64,000 nt of DNA, taken from the NCBI RefSeq assembly GCF_048077055.1, contig NZ_CP182236.1, positions 3,968,001 to 4,032,000 on the forward strand. Direction: 5' to 3'. Each line of letters starts with the position of its first letter. Position 1 is the stretch's first letter. Source of the stretch: Egbenema bharatensis (GTDB lineage Bacteria > Cyanobacteriota > Cyanobacteriia > Elainellales > Elainellaceae). Made by a program: the position numbers and the translations under genes. The notes beneath the pieces were generated by a model, which saw only the letters and a list, made by a program, of their open reading frames with translations, was not told the DNA's origin and ran no database searches. Shown here one piece after another: positions 47,585 to 55,904 of the stretch.

Positions 47585-49153
47585 TCAACCCTCCTTGTGC
47601 TCATTAAACACAAGCTGCAAAGAAGGAGCCAGTTCTTCATTCAGCCGACCCGATCGCACAAATTCAGCATAGGTATTTGCCTCGATCGCCATCAATTCCG
47701 ATCGCAGTTGTTCCGCCGTGAATTCTCGCAGATTGGGATGTTCATTCATCAAAGTATCCAGTTCGGATTCTAAATTTTGTAATTCTCCTTTCACCAACAC
47801 CTTCTGAAGATTGTAAAAATCAGCTTCTACTTCAGGTCGTTCTTTCATCTGAGTTAAGTGTTGTAAGACCCGTTCCAGGGCAGCGCGGCGGGCCACCAGT
47901 TCAGAATACTCCTGACGCACTGGCTGATCACCCAAGAGCTTGAGGGTTTTCAGTAAGGGCTGAATCGTCAATCCCTGTACCAGCAACGTGAACAACACTA
48001 CACCAAAAACAGTGGCAATCAACTCATCCCGGCCTGCCAATGCTGCGGGAACGCTTAACGCCAGAGCGATCGACACGGAACCTCGCAAGCCGCCCCACCA
48101 GAGGATCGTTTGATCGGAAATGGGAATCTCGGATTGCACGGTTCGGTTGGCAAAGAAAGTTAACCCATAGATGGCAATGGCGCGGGTCAAGATCATCAAC
48201 CCAATCGTAATGGCGATCGTCGGCAGGTTTTCCAGCAGCGATCGAAACAGGATTTGGTCGCCGATTAGCAAAAACATGATGGAATTGACGAAAAAGGCAA
48301 TAAATTCCCAGAATTCTGTGACGATAATCCGGGTGCGTGGATTCATGCCAATCCGGGAGCCAAAATTGCCGAGCACCAATCCCGTCACAACCACCCCAAT
48401 CACCCCAGAGCCACCCAACTGCTCCGTAATAATGTAGCAACCGTAGGCAGACACCAGGGTCAGGGATTGTTCCACCAGGGGCAGATCAAATCGCTGGGTC
48501 AGATAAGAAATGCCGAATCCAATCAGCAGTCCCATGCCCAGTCCCAACCCCACTACAACAAAAAACTCCACCAGAATCGGGCTAAGTCCTAACTGCGACT
48601 CTCCCAGCGATAGTCCAACGAGAAAGCTAAAGACCACGACCGCCATGCCATCGTTGAACAGGCTTTCCCCCTCCATCAACACCGACAATCGTTTGGCGAC
48701 CCCCAGTTCCCGAAACAGGGCTGTGACCGATACTGGATCAGTGGCTGCCAGACTGGCCCCAATTAAAGCGGCGATCGCAATTGGTACGCCTGCCAGTTGA
48801 TTCAGTCCCAGCGTAATGCCTACGGTGGATATGACAACCCCAAAAACGGCAAACAGGATAATGGGCACTAAATCCCGTTTCAGGTTTGACCATTTTAAAT
48901 TCCATGCAGCTTCAAATAAGAGTGGTGGTAGAAAAATAAATAGAATTAAGCCTGGTGAGAGGTTAATGAGTCGGACATCCGCTATGGCCAATGCCAACCC
49001 GACGATTACCAGCAACAGTGTATAGGGAATTCGTCTAAACCAACTGACGATTTGCGGTAGGGTCGCAACGCTTAGAGAAACGGACAAGACTAGAAGAAAT
49101 CGCTCCAGGTTTTGCTCGATCGCCACCTCAGCCATTGATGTCTCAATTGCCAT
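47585..49153 (-). CDS. Na+/H+ antiporter, CPA1 (NhaP/NHE) family
   Basis: 522 residues with about a dozen transmembrane helices. The ion-binding motif is IGASLAATDPVSVTALFRELG (Asp in DPVSV), followed by EGESLFNDGMAVVVF. The last ~120 residues form a charged helical cytoplasmic tail (RRAALERVLQHLTQMKERPEV), usual for regulatory tails. It exports Na+ for H+ at the plasma or thylakoid membrane. The frame is intact. Confidence 0.9.
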   Translation of the reverse strand: MAIETSMAEVAIEQNLERFLLVLSVSLSVATLPQIVSWFRRIPYTLLLVIVGLALAIADVRLINLSPGLILFIFLPPLLFEAAWNLKWSNLKRDLVPIILFAVFGVVISTVGITLGLNQLAGVPIAIAALIGASLAATDPVSVTALFRELGVAKRLSVLMEGESLFNDGMAVVVFSFLVGLSLGESQLGLSPILVEFFVVVGLGLGMGLLIGFGISYLTQRFDLPLVEQSLTLVSAYGCYIITEQLGGSGVIGVVVTGLVLGNFGSRIGMNPRTRIIVTEFWEFIAFFVNSIMFLLIGDQILFRSLLENLPTIAITIGLMILTRAIAIYGLTFFANRTVQSEIPISDQTILWWGGLRGSVSIALALSVPAALAGRDELIATVFGVVLFTLLVQGLTIQPLLKTLKLLGDQPVRQEYSELVARRAALERVLQHLTQMKERPEVEADFYNLQKVLVKGELQNLESELDTLMNEHPNLREFTAEQLRSELMAIEANTYAEFVRSGRLNEELAPSLQLVFNEHKEG

Positions 49154-49348
49154 CCAGCTCCCTCAACTCAACTTTTTCAATGGTCTATCGCAGAGATCAT
49201 AGTCCAAATTTTGTTCCCAGGTTATGGTTTTTGTCACCCAAATCAATGAGCGGAAGCTGAATTCCATCCAACTTCCGCATCCTGTCTTTATAAAATTAAC
49301 GGTTTTTACAGACTCAGAGTCCATCCACGCGCTTTACTTTACTGCCGC

Positions 49349-49654
49349 CTATCTGCTGCGTGAATCTGGATCAAGCTCATACCGCTTTTGATCGCGTCGC
49401 TCTAGCTTGTCCTTCATGGCGATGGGTTCTCGATCGCGCATCTCTACCCCGATCGCATCTGCCATATCATCCACCAGGTTATTTGAAGGAGTGGTGCTGC
49501 CTTCAACTTCTTCGCCAATGGGCTGATAGCCTGAGGGCATCCCCTGCCCATCGGGGGACACATCTTCCTGGGAAAGGCTGGTTTCTACAACGGGATCTTT
49601 GGCTAGGGCGGCATCTGGATTTTGGGCCGTCTGCTCGTGGGTCTTGTTCTGCAT
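49349..49654 (-). CDS. Small conserved cyanobacterial protein (DUF6335-like)
   Basis: 101 residues, acidic and disordered-looking. SGYQPIGEEVEGSTTPSNN, VDDMADAIGVEMRD and LERRDQKRYELDPDS resemble a family widespread in cyanobacteria that I know as DUF6335. No membrane segment. The function is unknown. Confidence 0.7.
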   Translation of the reverse strand: MQNKTHEQTAQNPDAALAKDPVVETSLSQEDVSPDGQGMPSGYQPIGEEVEGSTTPSNNLVDDMADAIGVEMRDREPIAMKDKLERRDQKRYELDPDSRSR

Positions 49655-49717
49655 GAATTCAACTCCTATACGCGCTTGGCTATTAATATCGTTGTGTTCG
49701 CATTAATCTGCTATTCG

Positions 49718-49942
49718 CTATTCATCATCGGTGCAAGACAGTAACAGGCGAGGCATGAGCAGATCAGCATCTTGGCTCATATCAGTTGATGTACCAGGCA
49801 TTGACCAATCCATCGTTAAGGCGATCGATAAAATCACTCCAGCCGCATCGGCTGAGGGAGACGGCATTGGAACAGGCTTCATTGGGTGCAATTCTTGGGA
49901 TCGAGGCACCGCCTGGGTTTGCTGGGTTGCTTGCATGGTCAT
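49718..49942 (-). CDS. Small ORF with a strong ribosome binding site
   Basis: 74 residues starting MTMQATQQTQAVPR. A strong GGGAGGT lies about 5 bases upstream of this ATG, which is the main evidence and decides the start over longer alternatives. The protein is Met/Pro/Ser-rich with a central hydrophobic segment (AAGVILSIALTMDW). I recognise no family. Confidence 0.5.
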   Translation of the reverse strand: MTMQATQQTQAVPRSQELHPMKPVPMPSPSADAAGVILSIALTMDWSMPGTSTDMSQDADLLMPRLLLSCTDDE

Positions 49943-50189
49943 TCGTACCTCCCTGTCTCGTCTAAGCTCGTTACTATGCACCATTAAATATGTCAGTGAT
50001 CAGAGAAATATGAATCGATCGAAAGGGATAAATGGATCTCATCAATCAGCATAACTTTGATTGACTTCTCCCCCGGTTCCTGGAGGGGCAAGATAGAATC
50101 CTACTTAGGGGGGAACTCATCTTCTAAACTTGAGGTCTATGTTGAACGAGTTTTACAAAGGTTAACTGAATTAGGACTCTAAACGTCAG

Positions 50190-52171
50190 ATGGTTAGACT
50201 GCGATACCCCAGACTCACCGACAGGCAAGGCATCCGGCCCGCCCGCCCGCCCGCTTCACCCTGGACGTGGCCCTGGCGATCGAGTAGCGGTTTTCGACGG
50301 CTCCGGGTAGTTCTCCTGGGGCTGCTCCTGGTCGGTACCCTGGTTCTGGCTGTATCCCCGGCCTGGAGTCAGGTACCATCTGAATTACTACCTGGCGTAC
50401 CGAACGCTACCACCGAACCGGAAACCACCGAACTAGAAACCACCGAACCGGGCACTACCGAACTGGAAACCACAGAGCCAGTCACGCTTGCGGAACGGTT
50501 GGAACTACCGGAAATCAATGGTTTTCTAACGCCAGTCGGGCGATTTATCAACTCAGCCCCCGTGCGCTTAGACGGACGGACCCTGTTTCGAGTTGCTCCG
50601 ACAGAAAACCTTACCGCTTCCCTGAGGGCTGCGGAAATCCAGCAACGCCTCACCAACGCAGCTCAAGAAGCGGATGATCCCAGCACACTACGAGTCTATT
50701 GGGAAGCTGATGAGCAGGGAAATCTGCCGATCGTCTATATTGATACGGGCAACGAACGGTTTTTCGTGTTCACGGTTACGGAGTTAGATGCGCGGCTGGC
50801 GGGAGCCTCCGATCCTGTAGTTGGGGCAGATGAATTACGGCGGGTCATCCGTGAAGGCATTCTGACCTACGATGAGGAACGGCAACCCGGTTTTCTGTGG
50901 CAGCAGGCTCAGATCGCTGGATTCACCCTATTCATCATTCTGCTTCTAAGCTGGAGTTTAGCCCGGCTCCAGTCCTGGTTAACCCGTCGCAAAGCTCAGA
51001 TCAAACAGCAGATCGCTAATGCACCGTCGGATGAAACCCAGGCTCGGGTCACTTCCCCTGATGCGGATCCGCCCTCAGCTCAAACCGTATATGCCCTGAG
51101 GCAAAAAATTGTCGATCGGCAAAAGTTGGGCATTATTTCTCTGCAACGCTGGCTTTGCTGGATTGGTCAATGGGTGGTTTGGATTGGCGGGGTTTATATC
51201 CTACTGGGGCTATTTCCCTACACGCGCGGTTTGCAACCCCTGATCATGAGTGCGATCGAAGTGCCTCTCACGATCGTCATCATTATTTCCGTTACCTACG
51301 GATTGCTGCGGTTGAGTGGCATGGCCATTGATCGATCGGTTTTGATCCTTCAGGAACGAGCCGTGATTCCTTCGGCCGCTCCCAGCGTTTAGCCCTGCGC
51401 TTCTCCACTTTTTCCCAGGTGATTAAAGGAATCGCTGGATCGGTGATTGTAGCGATCGGTGCCCTCACAGCATTGTCAGTCCTGGGATTGGATCTGGCTC
51501 CACTCCTGGCCGGGGCAGGGATTGTCGGTTTGGCGATTACCCTGGCCTCCCAGGGGGTACTGGGGGATATTATCAATGGTTTTTTGATTTTGCTGGAAGA
51601 TCAGTACGGCGTGGGGGATGTAATTATTGTGGGTGAAGTCGCGGGATTTGTGGAATCCATGAACCTGCGCATTACCCAACTGCGAAACGAAGAAGGACGA
51701 CTGATTACCATCCCAAATCGTGAAATTACGATTGTCCAGAACCTATCGAAGGAATGGTCGCGGGTTGATATTATGATTCCGATTTCCCATACTTCTGACC
51801 TGGATCAAGCCCTGAGTTTGGTCAAACAAACTGCCGATGATATGCGAAGTGAACCGAGTTGGAGAGACTTCATTCTGGAACCGCCTTCCCTGCTGGGTGT
51901 GGATCAGCTTGATCACGTTGGAGCAACGGTGCGGATCTGGATTAAGACCTTGCCGCTGAAGCAGTGGGAGGTGGCGCGGGAATATCGTCGTCGCTTAAAA
52001 TTCGCCTTTGATAAAGCTGGCATTAACATTGGCGTGCCCCAGCAATCTCTACAAGTTCAGTCGGCTCTGCCGATCGTCAATATGTCTAGGAATAATGCTA
52101 CGTCCCGACACAGTTTTAGAGATGAAACGGACGGCAGCTCGAATGATAAAATCCCCCATCAAAAACCTTAA
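50190..52171 (+). CDS. MscS-type mechanosensitive ion channel, frameshifted near 51365
   Basis: About 660 residues over frames 50190-51392 and 51419-52171. After an N-terminal hydrophobic segment comes a low-complexity ETTEP/ETTEL repeat (residues about 70-93) and a periplasmic domain. Two or more membrane helices (TLFIILLLSWSLARL, WVVWIGGVYILLGLF) follow. The MscS core is in the second frame: LAGAGIVGLAITLASQGVLG, then NGFLILLEDQYGVGDVI and the beta domain. The frame lapses between ILQERA and FGRSQRLALRF. One missing base near 51362-51385 explains it. The channel would release solutes at hypo-osmotic shock. A similar ETTEL run occurs in the deiminase at 325-2115. Confidence 0.87.
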
Positions 52172-52198
52172 ATCGTTTAAATTTCTCCCCCAATCCTC

Positions 52199-54067
52199 AT
52201 GGCTTACCAACCGATCGAAAACTACGGCATTATTGGCAATATGTACACGACCGCGCTGGTCGGACTGGATGGCTCGATCGATTGGTTTTGCTTTCCCACC
52301 CACGATTCCCCCAGCGTCTTTGCGGCAATTTTAGATGAGCAAAAGGGCGGGCGGTTTAAGATCAGTCCTCTGGTGAATGGTGGCGATCCGAATCGGCTGT
52401 CCTGCAAGCAGTTGTACTGGCCCGGCACCAATGTGTTAATCACCCGCTTCCTGATGCCAGAGGGCATTGGCGAAATTATTGACTTTATGCCGGTGGGGAT
52501 TTCAACTGAAAATCCGACCTATCACGGCTTAATTCGTCAGGTGAAGGTGGAGCGGGGCAGCATGACCTTTAGCGTCGAATGTCAACCTGCATTTAACTAT
52601 GCCAGGGACGACCATGAAATTAGCGTAACGGAGACAGGAGCCTGTTTCCATGCCCCATCGATCAGTCTGGGACTGGTGACGAATGTACCGCTTCAGCAGC
52701 AGGATAATGGTGTCTTTACCAAGGTGACGCTAGAGGAAGGGCAGACGGCCACGTTTGTTCTGCGAGAATTGGAGGCGGGAACCTGCGGATTACCGTTGGG
52801 ACATCTGGAAACAACGGGATTATTCCGCCATACGATCGACTACTGGCATCGCTGGCTGTCGCAGTGTACCTACAAGGGCCGCTGGCGGGAAATGGTGGAG
52901 CGATCGGCTCTGGTGTTGAAACTCTTGACCTACGAGCCTACGGGGGCGATCGTGGCGGCTCCGACCTGCGCCCTGCCGGAAAACCTGGGAGGAGAGCGCA
53001 ATTGGGACTACCGCTATACCTGGGTGCGGGATGCAGCATTTACCCTCTATGCTCTGCTGCGGATTGGTTTCACCAGTGAGGCGGCCCGGTTTATGCACTG
53101 GATTGAGTCGCGTTGCCATGAGTGCAGTACGGGTTCCTGTGGGGCGAGTGGGCCGTTGCAGATTGTCTATGGGATTGATGGTCGAGATTTGCTGACAGAA
53201 ACGACGCTGAATCATCTGGAAGGCTACAAGCAGTCCAGTCCGGTGCGAATTGGCAATGCGGCCTACGATCAGCTTCAGCTGGATATCTATGGGGAGTTGA
53301 TGGATGCGGTCTATCTCTATAACAAGTACGGAGTGGCGATTTCCTACGATTTTTGGATTTATTTGCGGCAAATTCTCAACTGGCTTTGCGACAACTGGCA
53401 GCGACCGGATCAAAGTATCTGGGAGGTTCGCAGTCAAGCCCAACACTACGTTTACTCGAAGCTGATGTGCTGGGTGGCCTTCGATCGCGGGATTCGTTTA
53501 GCCGACAAGCGATCGTTTCCTGCCGATCGGGCCAAATGGATTGCGGCGCGGGATCAAATCTATGAAGAAATTATGGAAAAGGGCTGGGATGCTGAGAAAA
53601 ACGCCTTTGTTCAGTCCTACTCCAGTACGGCCCTGGATGCGGGAACGCTGTTGATGCCACTGGTCTTTTTTGTTTCCCCCAACGATCCACGGATGCTGAA
53701 AACCCTGGATGCCATCTATCGATCGCCGAAGGATGGTGGGTTGGTTTCGGGCGGATTGGTCTATCGCTATGATGTGAACGAGTCGGCGGATGGTTTGGAA
53801 GGGGATGAGGGCACGTTCAGTATGTGTTCGTTCTGGCTGGTGGAAGCGATCACCCGCGCTGGGTACGATGATCCGGCCCGGTTGGAGGAGGCGAGGCTGT
53901 TGTTTGAAAAAATGTTGGGCTATGCCAATCACGTCGGACTGTATGCCGAAGAAACGGGACTCAGCGGTGAAGCCCTCGGCAATTTCCCACAGGCATTTAC
54001 CCACATTGCCTTAATCAGTGCGGCCTGGAATTTGGATAAAGCTCTGAACCAAAAGCATCGCGTCTGA
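52199..54067 (+). CDS. Glycoside hydrolase family 15 protein (glucoamylase/trehalase-like)
   Basis: 622 residues, an N-terminal trehalase-like beta domain (YQPIENYGIIGNMYTTAL, GLDGSIDWFCFP) and an (alpha/alpha)6 barrel with ENLGGERNWDYRYTWVRDA and LDAGTLLMPLVFF. The EGDEGTFSMCSFWLVEAL-type stretch (GDEGTFSMCSFWLVEA) carries the likely catalytic Glu. Would cleave alpha-glucans or trehalose; substrate not resolvable by eye. No signal peptide, so cytosolic. It starts 28 bp after the mechanosensitive channel, so the two may be co-transcribed. Intact. Confidence 0.9.
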   Translation: MAYQPIENYGIIGNMYTTALVGLDGSIDWFCFPTHDSPSVFAAILDEQKGGRFKISPLVNGGDPNRLSCKQLYWPGTNVLITRFLMPEGIGEIIDFMPVGISTENPTYHGLIRQVKVERGSMTFSVECQPAFNYARDDHEISVTETGACFHAPSISLGLVTNVPLQQQDNGVFTKVTLEEGQTATFVLRELEAGTCGLPLGHLETTGLFRHTIDYWHRWLSQCTYKGRWREMVERSALVLKLLTYEPTGAIVAAPTCALPENLGGERNWDYRYTWVRDAAFTLYALLRIGFTSEAARFMHWIESRCHECSTGSCGASGPLQIVYGIDGRDLLTETTLNHLEGYKQSSPVRIGNAAYDQLQLDIYGELMDAVYLYNKYGVAISYDFWIYLRQILNWLCDNWQRPDQSIWEVRSQAQHYVYSKLMCWVAFDRGIRLADKRSFPADRAKWIAARDQIYEEIMEKGWDAEKNAFVQSYSSTALDAGTLLMPLVFFVSPNDPRMLKTLDAIYRSPKDGGLVSGGLVYRYDVNESADGLEGDEGTFSMCSFWLVEAITRAGYDDPARLEEARLLFEKMLGYANHVGLYAEETGLSGEALGNFPQAFTHIALISAAWNLDKALNQKHRV

Positions 54068-54127
54068 GAAAACACCCCACGCTAAACCATCACCCAGTCA
54101 TCCGTAGTTGACTGACCAATCTTTTTG

Positions 54128-54199
54128 GTAGGTTGGGTTGAGCATAGCGAAACCCAACAAGATGGTTTGCGTTGGGTTTCGTCCCTCAACCCAACCTAC
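54128..54199. repeat. 72-bp palindromic intergenic repeat (GTAGGTTGGGTTGAG...)
   Basis: The ~28-bp arms GTAGGTTGGGTTGAG.. and ..CTCAACCCAACCTAC enclose GCGAAACCCAAC...GTTGGGTTTCG. Arms are imperfect only in the middle. This type is familiar to me from many cyanobacterial genomes. It lies in the 526-bp spacer before the 78-residue gene, which otherwise shows no gene. Confidence 0.8.
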
Positions 54200-54593
54200 G
54201 AGTTTTCCAGAGTTTTGTCGTCTGATCATCCGTAGCGCAGACATCTTGCCTGCAAGAGAGCTTTGGCTGTAATCAATGTCTGCAATCAGTAAATTTGTAC
54301 AACAGAACACTTGACTGAGGCGATCGATCTGGTATCTTCTTAACTTATGGCTACTCAGTGCGTGTTTGCCGTAGCCTGGCTCCCAACAACCTGGCGAGGT
54401 ATGAAGTAGCTCCACACTACAACATACCTCTAACCCCACAGACGACCGTAGCTGTCCGTCGGGCTTGGACTAGTTTAGCGTTTTTGTTGAACACATCCTA
54501 TCCCTGGCTTTGCGATGGTTGAATGCGGGGGAAAACCGGGTTGGTGGGTTTCTTCTGATTCCACAATCCCTAATCCATACAAGGAGAATTCTC

Positions 54594-54830
54594 ATGACAG
54601 GTGATTTTAACCTGTTCGATCATCCTGCCTTTGGAGATGATGCTGATCCGAATGCCGGACGAGAGCGGGTTCGCATCATTATCTTTGGCTCGAAAGAAGT
54701 GGTTCGCGCTACGATTCACGATCTCTATCTCAAGAACTTCCGCCGCATAGAAAGCTGGAGTCCGCTTTTACCGACTCCCGATCCCACCGTGTTCATGTCC
54801 ATCAGTACGGAGTATCGCATCATGCGTTAA
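54594..54830 (+). CDS. Small conserved hypothetical protein
   Basis: 78 residues from MTGDFNLFDHPAFGDDADPN, chosen because AAGGAG lies 7 bases upstream; in-frame codons further up have poor composition. The second half (RVRIIIFGSKEVVRATIHDLY) looks like a compact alpha/beta domain. I have a vague memory of similar cyanobacterial proteins but no function. Confidence 0.65.
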   Translation: MTGDFNLFDHPAFGDDADPNAGRERVRIIIFGSKEVVRATIHDLYLKNFRRIESWSPLLPTPDPTVFMSISTEYRIMR

Positions 54831-54869
54831 AAACTGCGAATTGAATCATCTAAAAATTCTTGTGGGGTG

Positions 54870-54880
54870 GGCATCTTGCC
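54870..54880 (+). repeat. Left 11-bp target-site-duplication candidate of the MITE
   Basis: GGCATCTTGCC, repeated exactly at 55090-55100 on the other side of the element. Confidence 0.6.
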
Positions 54881-55089
54881 ATAGGTGACAAGTTAAAGGC
54901 TAATCGATTTTGTCAAGTCCTATATTTGGCGTTTCTATTAGAGCAACCAACCAAATGTGCAGTTCTCTAACAGTTTGGCGGAATCAGCATGAAAACTACT
55001 GAATTGCCGGAAGGCCTTACCGACAGAGCAATCTGTTAGATTCTGTAATTTGCTTGACAACAGTGCCTTTTGCTTAACTTGACACCAAT
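54881..55089. mobile_element. 209-bp non-autonomous MITE inserted into a dispersed repeat
   Basis: Terminal inverted repeats ATAGGTGACAAGTTAA (54881-54896) and TTAACTTGACACCAAT (55074-55089) match at 14 of 16 positions. Both sides carry GGCATCTTGCC. Removing the element and one copy restores a repeat like the one at 36918-36949. No coding capacity. The IS family that supplies transposase is not identified from the sequence alone. Confidence 0.75.
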
Positions 55090-55179
55090 GGCATCTTGCC
55101 CGCCCAGTCAAACAGGCAGAATGATTGACAGGTTATTTAACGCTCGATCCTAAGAGAAATTGCACCTGGAAACGGCAAT

Positions 55180-55200
55180 GGGTGGGCATTGCCCACCCTA
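55180..55200. repeat. Palindrome TGGGTGGGCATTGCCCACCCTA
   Basis: Near-perfect inverted repeat about 30 bp after the small-protein gene 55227-55571 on its minus strand, a possible terminator. Related to 46099-46120. Confidence 0.75.
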
Positions 55201-55226
55201 CAGAAGCACCAACAAACTCCTACAGA

Positions 55227-55571
55227 CTAGCGAATGTAATATTCTGAGATCTGGCAGAGGTTCACCTGACGAGCATCCAGTTCGGCACCATTGGCAGCGA
55301 TCGCTCGAATATCATAGAGGCAGGAATTGGAATAGTCATCAAAGTAGATGAAGAGGGAATTTCCAGACGGAAGGACACTGGAGCCTAAAACATCATCGCC
55401 CCAGTAATTGCTGTTGGAGTCTGATACATAGAGGTAGTAAATATCCTGATTGGTCTGGTTGTAGACCGTGAAATCTCGCTGGTCTGCGAGGGCTTCCGAG
55501 GCAGTTCCCAAAACAACAGGCAAAGAACAAACGGCAGTGGCCACGAGGGTACGAAGTGAATGCTTTAACAT
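55227..55571 (-). CDS. Small secreted protein of unknown function
   Basis: 114 residues from MLKHSLRTLVATAVCSLPVV, a classical signal peptide with likely cleavage after SEALA. The mature part is polar and aromatic-rich (YNQTNQDIYYLYVSDSNS...) with two Cys (SNSCLYDI and VNLCQI) that may form a disulfide. I see a likely beta-sandwich but no named family. The frame is open for 58 more codons upstream, but AGGA precedes this ATG and the signal peptide fixes the start. Confidence 0.65.
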   Translation of the reverse strand: MLKHSLRTLVATAVCSLPVVLGTASEALADQRDFTVYNQTNQDIYYLYVSDSNSNYWGDDVLGSSVLPSGNSLFIYFDDYSNSCLYDIRAIAANGAELDARQVNLCQISEYYIR

Positions 55572-55772
55572 ACAGGTTCCTGAATTGGTAATAGGTGTAG
55601 AAAAGTCCACATAGAATGAAGCTAACTTTGTAGTAGCTTGCTTTAACATTCCCATTAAAGACACGCGACTCAACAGGTTAGCTCGTTCGGTTGTGATATT
55701 TGTTACTTCAACCAGACGATCGGGTTTACGGAAACCTACCCACATTTTTACAAAAGTTCGTCTATCTTTTGA

Positions 55773-55904
55773 TACACCAGACTACGGCTGTCGTTTGCGG
55801 GTAACGGAGCAGGGTTTGAGCGGTATGATGAAGGCGATCGGCTATGGTACGACGTTCACCCGATCGTGGTGGATTTACTGCGACAGGAGGAGTTGATTGA
55901 GTGA
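55773..55904 (+). pseudogene. C-terminal remnant of the partner ATPase (Orc1/STAND-like)
   Basis: A 43-codon open stretch without a start codon, ending GDRLWYDVHPIVVDLLRQEELIE. The pattern matches the end of the ATPase at 9048-10346 (GRWFDVNPILFEDL). Its TGA overlaps the GTG start of the next gene (GTGA), as in tightly coupled operons. Most of the gene is gone, deleted upstream toward the secreted-protein gene. Homology is by eye over about 20 residues. Confidence 0.55.

Noticed and set aside
54098..54439. 113-codon minus-strand ORF downstream of the GH15 gene
   Set aside because: Runs through the 72-bp palindromic repeat; likely non-coding.
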